DNA from: Desulfobacterales bacterium | Lineage (GTDB): Bacteria > Desulfobacterota > Desulfobacteria > Desulfobacterales > Desulfosalsimonadaceae | Assembly (NCBI GenBank): GCA_018399455.1 | Contig: JAGYOT010000093.1 | Coordinates: forward strand, 1 to 7,137 | Reading direction: 5' to 3' | DNA: 7,137 nt | Part shown: in pieces, positions 5,827 through 7,137 of the stretch | Position numbering within the stretch: the first letter of the stretch is position 1 | Layout of the letters: every line of letters begins with the position of its first letter | Program-made: the position numbers and the translations under genes | The notes under the pieces: model-generated | Told to the model about the DNA's origin: nothing | Databases searched by the model: none | What the model saw: the letters and a program-made list of their open reading frames with translations, nothing else

Positions 5827-7137
5827 ATGAATCCGATTGCAGCCCAGTTAAATGAAGTCATCTCCCAGGCAAATCCTTATATATTTGAGATGCTTTCAGA
5901 TATCGGCAAAAACTTGTTTTTCCCCAAGGGGATTTTAACTCAGAGCGCCGAAGCAAAGGAGAAAGCGGATAAACTCAATGCCACAATAGGGATTGCCGAA
6001 GAGGGCGGCCGGCCTATGGCGCTTGCCTCGGTTATGAAGCTCCTTGAAGGTTTGGCGCCGGAAGAATCTCTGACTTATGCTCCGTCCTTTGGCCTGTTCG
6101 AACTGCGGGGCCTCTGGCAGGAGTCAATTTTTGAGAAAAACCCGTCTCTCAAAGGCAAATCCATCAGCCTGCCGATTGCCACAAGCGGGATTACCCATGC
6201 CATCTCCGTATTTGCCGATGTCTGGCTGGACCCGGAGGATGTTGTGATTCTCCCGGATATGATGTGGGGCAATTACAACATGATCTTAAACGTTCGCAAG
6301 AAAGTGCAGCTGAGACATTATCCCATATTTACGGAAGCGGGCAGCTATAATACGGCCGCTTTTGCCGAAGCCGTCAGAAAGGCCGCCAAAGAGCGGCAAA
6401 AGGTTACGGTGCTTTTGAATTTTCCTCACAACCCCACGGGCTATACCCTGACGGAGGCCGAAGCCGGTGAGATCGTGAATACCTTAAAAGACTTGGCGGA
6501 ATCCGGCAGTAATGTGATCGTTGTATGTGATGACGCTTATTTTGGGCTTTTTTATGAAGAGGAGGCCTTGAAGGAGTCTGTATTTTCCCGTTTAAGCGGC
6601 ATTCATCCAAGGCTCTTCGCCGTCAAGCTGGACGGGGCCACCAAGGAAAACTACGTCTGGGGGCTTCGCATGGGTTTTATTACTTATGGTGCTGTTTTTG
6701 AGGGGGGGGATCCCCGGGTCTTTTATGACGCCCTGGAGAGAAAGACAGCCGGCTGCGTGCGGGGCAATATCTCAAATGCCTCCCATGTCAGTCAGTCCGT
6801 TATTCTCAAATCCATGCGGAGCCGTACCTATGCGGAGGAAAAACAACAGAAGTTTGACCTTCTGAAATCCCGGGCGGATGCGGTCAAAAAGGTGGTCCGG
6901 GACCCTAAATACACTGCGGCATGGACGGTTTATCCTTTTAATTCCGGATATTTTATGTGTGTCCGCTTGAAAACCGTGCAGGCTGAAGCCCTGCGCAAGC
7001 ACCTGTTGGAAAAGTACGGCGTAGGCGTGATTGCTCTGGGCGAGACAGACATTCGCATCGCTTTTTCCTGTCTCGAAGAGACCGATATTCCGCTTCTGTT
7101 TGACACCATGCTGCAGGCGGTTCAGGACCTGAGCGCA
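5827..7137 (+). CDS. Class I/II PLP-dependent aminotransferase (right end open)
   Basis: 437 codons are open to the window edge with no stop; the length and the final motifs suggest that only a few residues are missing. It is a fold-type I cytoplasmic aminotransferase. Visible elements in order: an N-terminal arm (MNPIAAQLNEVISQANPYIF), the cofactor phosphate loop ATSGITHAIS (118-127), MMWGNY (147-152), NFPHNPTG (198-205; N202), VVCDDAYFGLFY (232-243; D235, Y238), the Schiff-base Lys in KLDGATKENYVWGLRMGF (K273, R281), and a substrate-carboxylate Arg in DIRIAFS (R410). The lysine context DGATKE differs from the common SxSK of aspartate aminotransferases. This marks a distinct subgroup that I recognise as generic 'aminotransferase class I/II' proteins; the amino donor and acceptor cannot be read from the sequence. 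It has its own strong ribosome site and is divergent from gmhB, so a link with heptose synthesis is not implied. Confidence 0.92.
   Translation, partial: MNPIAAQLNEVISQANPYIFEMLSDIGKNLFFPKGILTQSAEAKEKADKLNATIGIAEEGGRPMALASVMKLLEGLAPEESLTYAPSFGLFELRGLWQESIFEKNPSLKGKSISLPIATSGITHAISVFADVWLDPEDVVILPDMMWGNYNMILNVRKKVQLRHYPIFTEAGSYNTAAFAEAVRKAAKERQKVTVLLNFPHNPTGYTLTEAEAGEIVNTLKDLAESGSNVIVVCDDAYFGLFYEEEALKESVFSRLSGIHPRLFAVKLDGATKENYVWGLRMGFITYGAVFEGGDPRVFYDALERKTAGCVRGNISNASHVSQSVILKSMRSRTYAEEKQQKFDLLKSRADAVKKVVRDPKYTAAWTVYPFNSGYFMCVRLKTVQAEALRKHLLEKYGVGVIALGETDIRIAFSCLEETDIPLLFDTMLQAVQDLSA

Noticed and set aside
1..7137. CRISPR arrays, tRNA or rRNA genes, insertion sequences
   Set aside because: No regularly spaced repeats, no cloverleaf or rRNA-like segment and no transposase frame were seen; nearly all of the window is accounted for by intact genes.

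Overview
The window is a bacterial chromosomal segment from a Gram-negative organism. It is dominated by genes that make ADP-L-glycero-D-manno-heptose and build the heptose part of the lipopolysaccharide (LPS) inner core. The style of the proteins suggests a member of the Desulfobacterota (sulfate-reducing 'deltaproteobacterial' lineages). These traits include a GT9 transferase of the 'SNPKRCGPYR' type, a DUF6165 protein beside WaaF, a Cys-rich WaaF C-terminus and a GmhB with a TNQSCIGRG loop. That assignment is inference from protein flavour, not from a phylogenetic marker.

Layout, left to right. Bases 1-130 (minus) hold the start of a protein cut by the window edge, coupled by an ATGA overlap to the gene upstream of it. 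Bases 127-1185 (minus) encode a WaaC-like GT9 heptosyltransferase. Bases 1186-1410 are a divergent intergenic gap with several short inverted repeats. Bases 1411-1785 (plus) encode a small DUF6165 protein, followed after 26 nt by waaF (1812-2831, plus). waaF converges on hldE with only 49 nt between the stop codons. The minus-strand run gmhB (5548-4943), gmhA (4941-4372), hldE (4326-2881) looks like one operon, with a plausible sigma70-type promoter at 5636-5664. Bases 5549-5826 are a second divergent intergenic region carrying two abutting dyads (5664-5688 and 5690-5735). From 5827 to the window end there is a class I/II PLP-dependent aminotransferase, open at the right edge and close to full length.

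How the genes work together. GmhA isomerises sedoheptulose 7-phosphate to heptose 7-phosphate. The HldE kinase domain makes the 1,7-bisphosphate, GmhB removes the 7-phosphate, and the HldE nucleotidyltransferase domain makes ADP-D-glycero-beta-D-manno-heptose. The WaaC-like and WaaF enzymes would then add heptose I and heptose II to Kdo-lipid A on the cytoplasmic face of the inner membrane. The epimerase HldD, which converts the D,D to the L,D sugar, is not in the window. The aminotransferase has no evident role in this pathway and is transcribed away from it.

The window is mainly a well-understood pathway. The parts least explained are the 72-bp double-dyad element, the DUF6165 protein, the precise substrate of the aminotransferase, and the truncated gene at the left edge.
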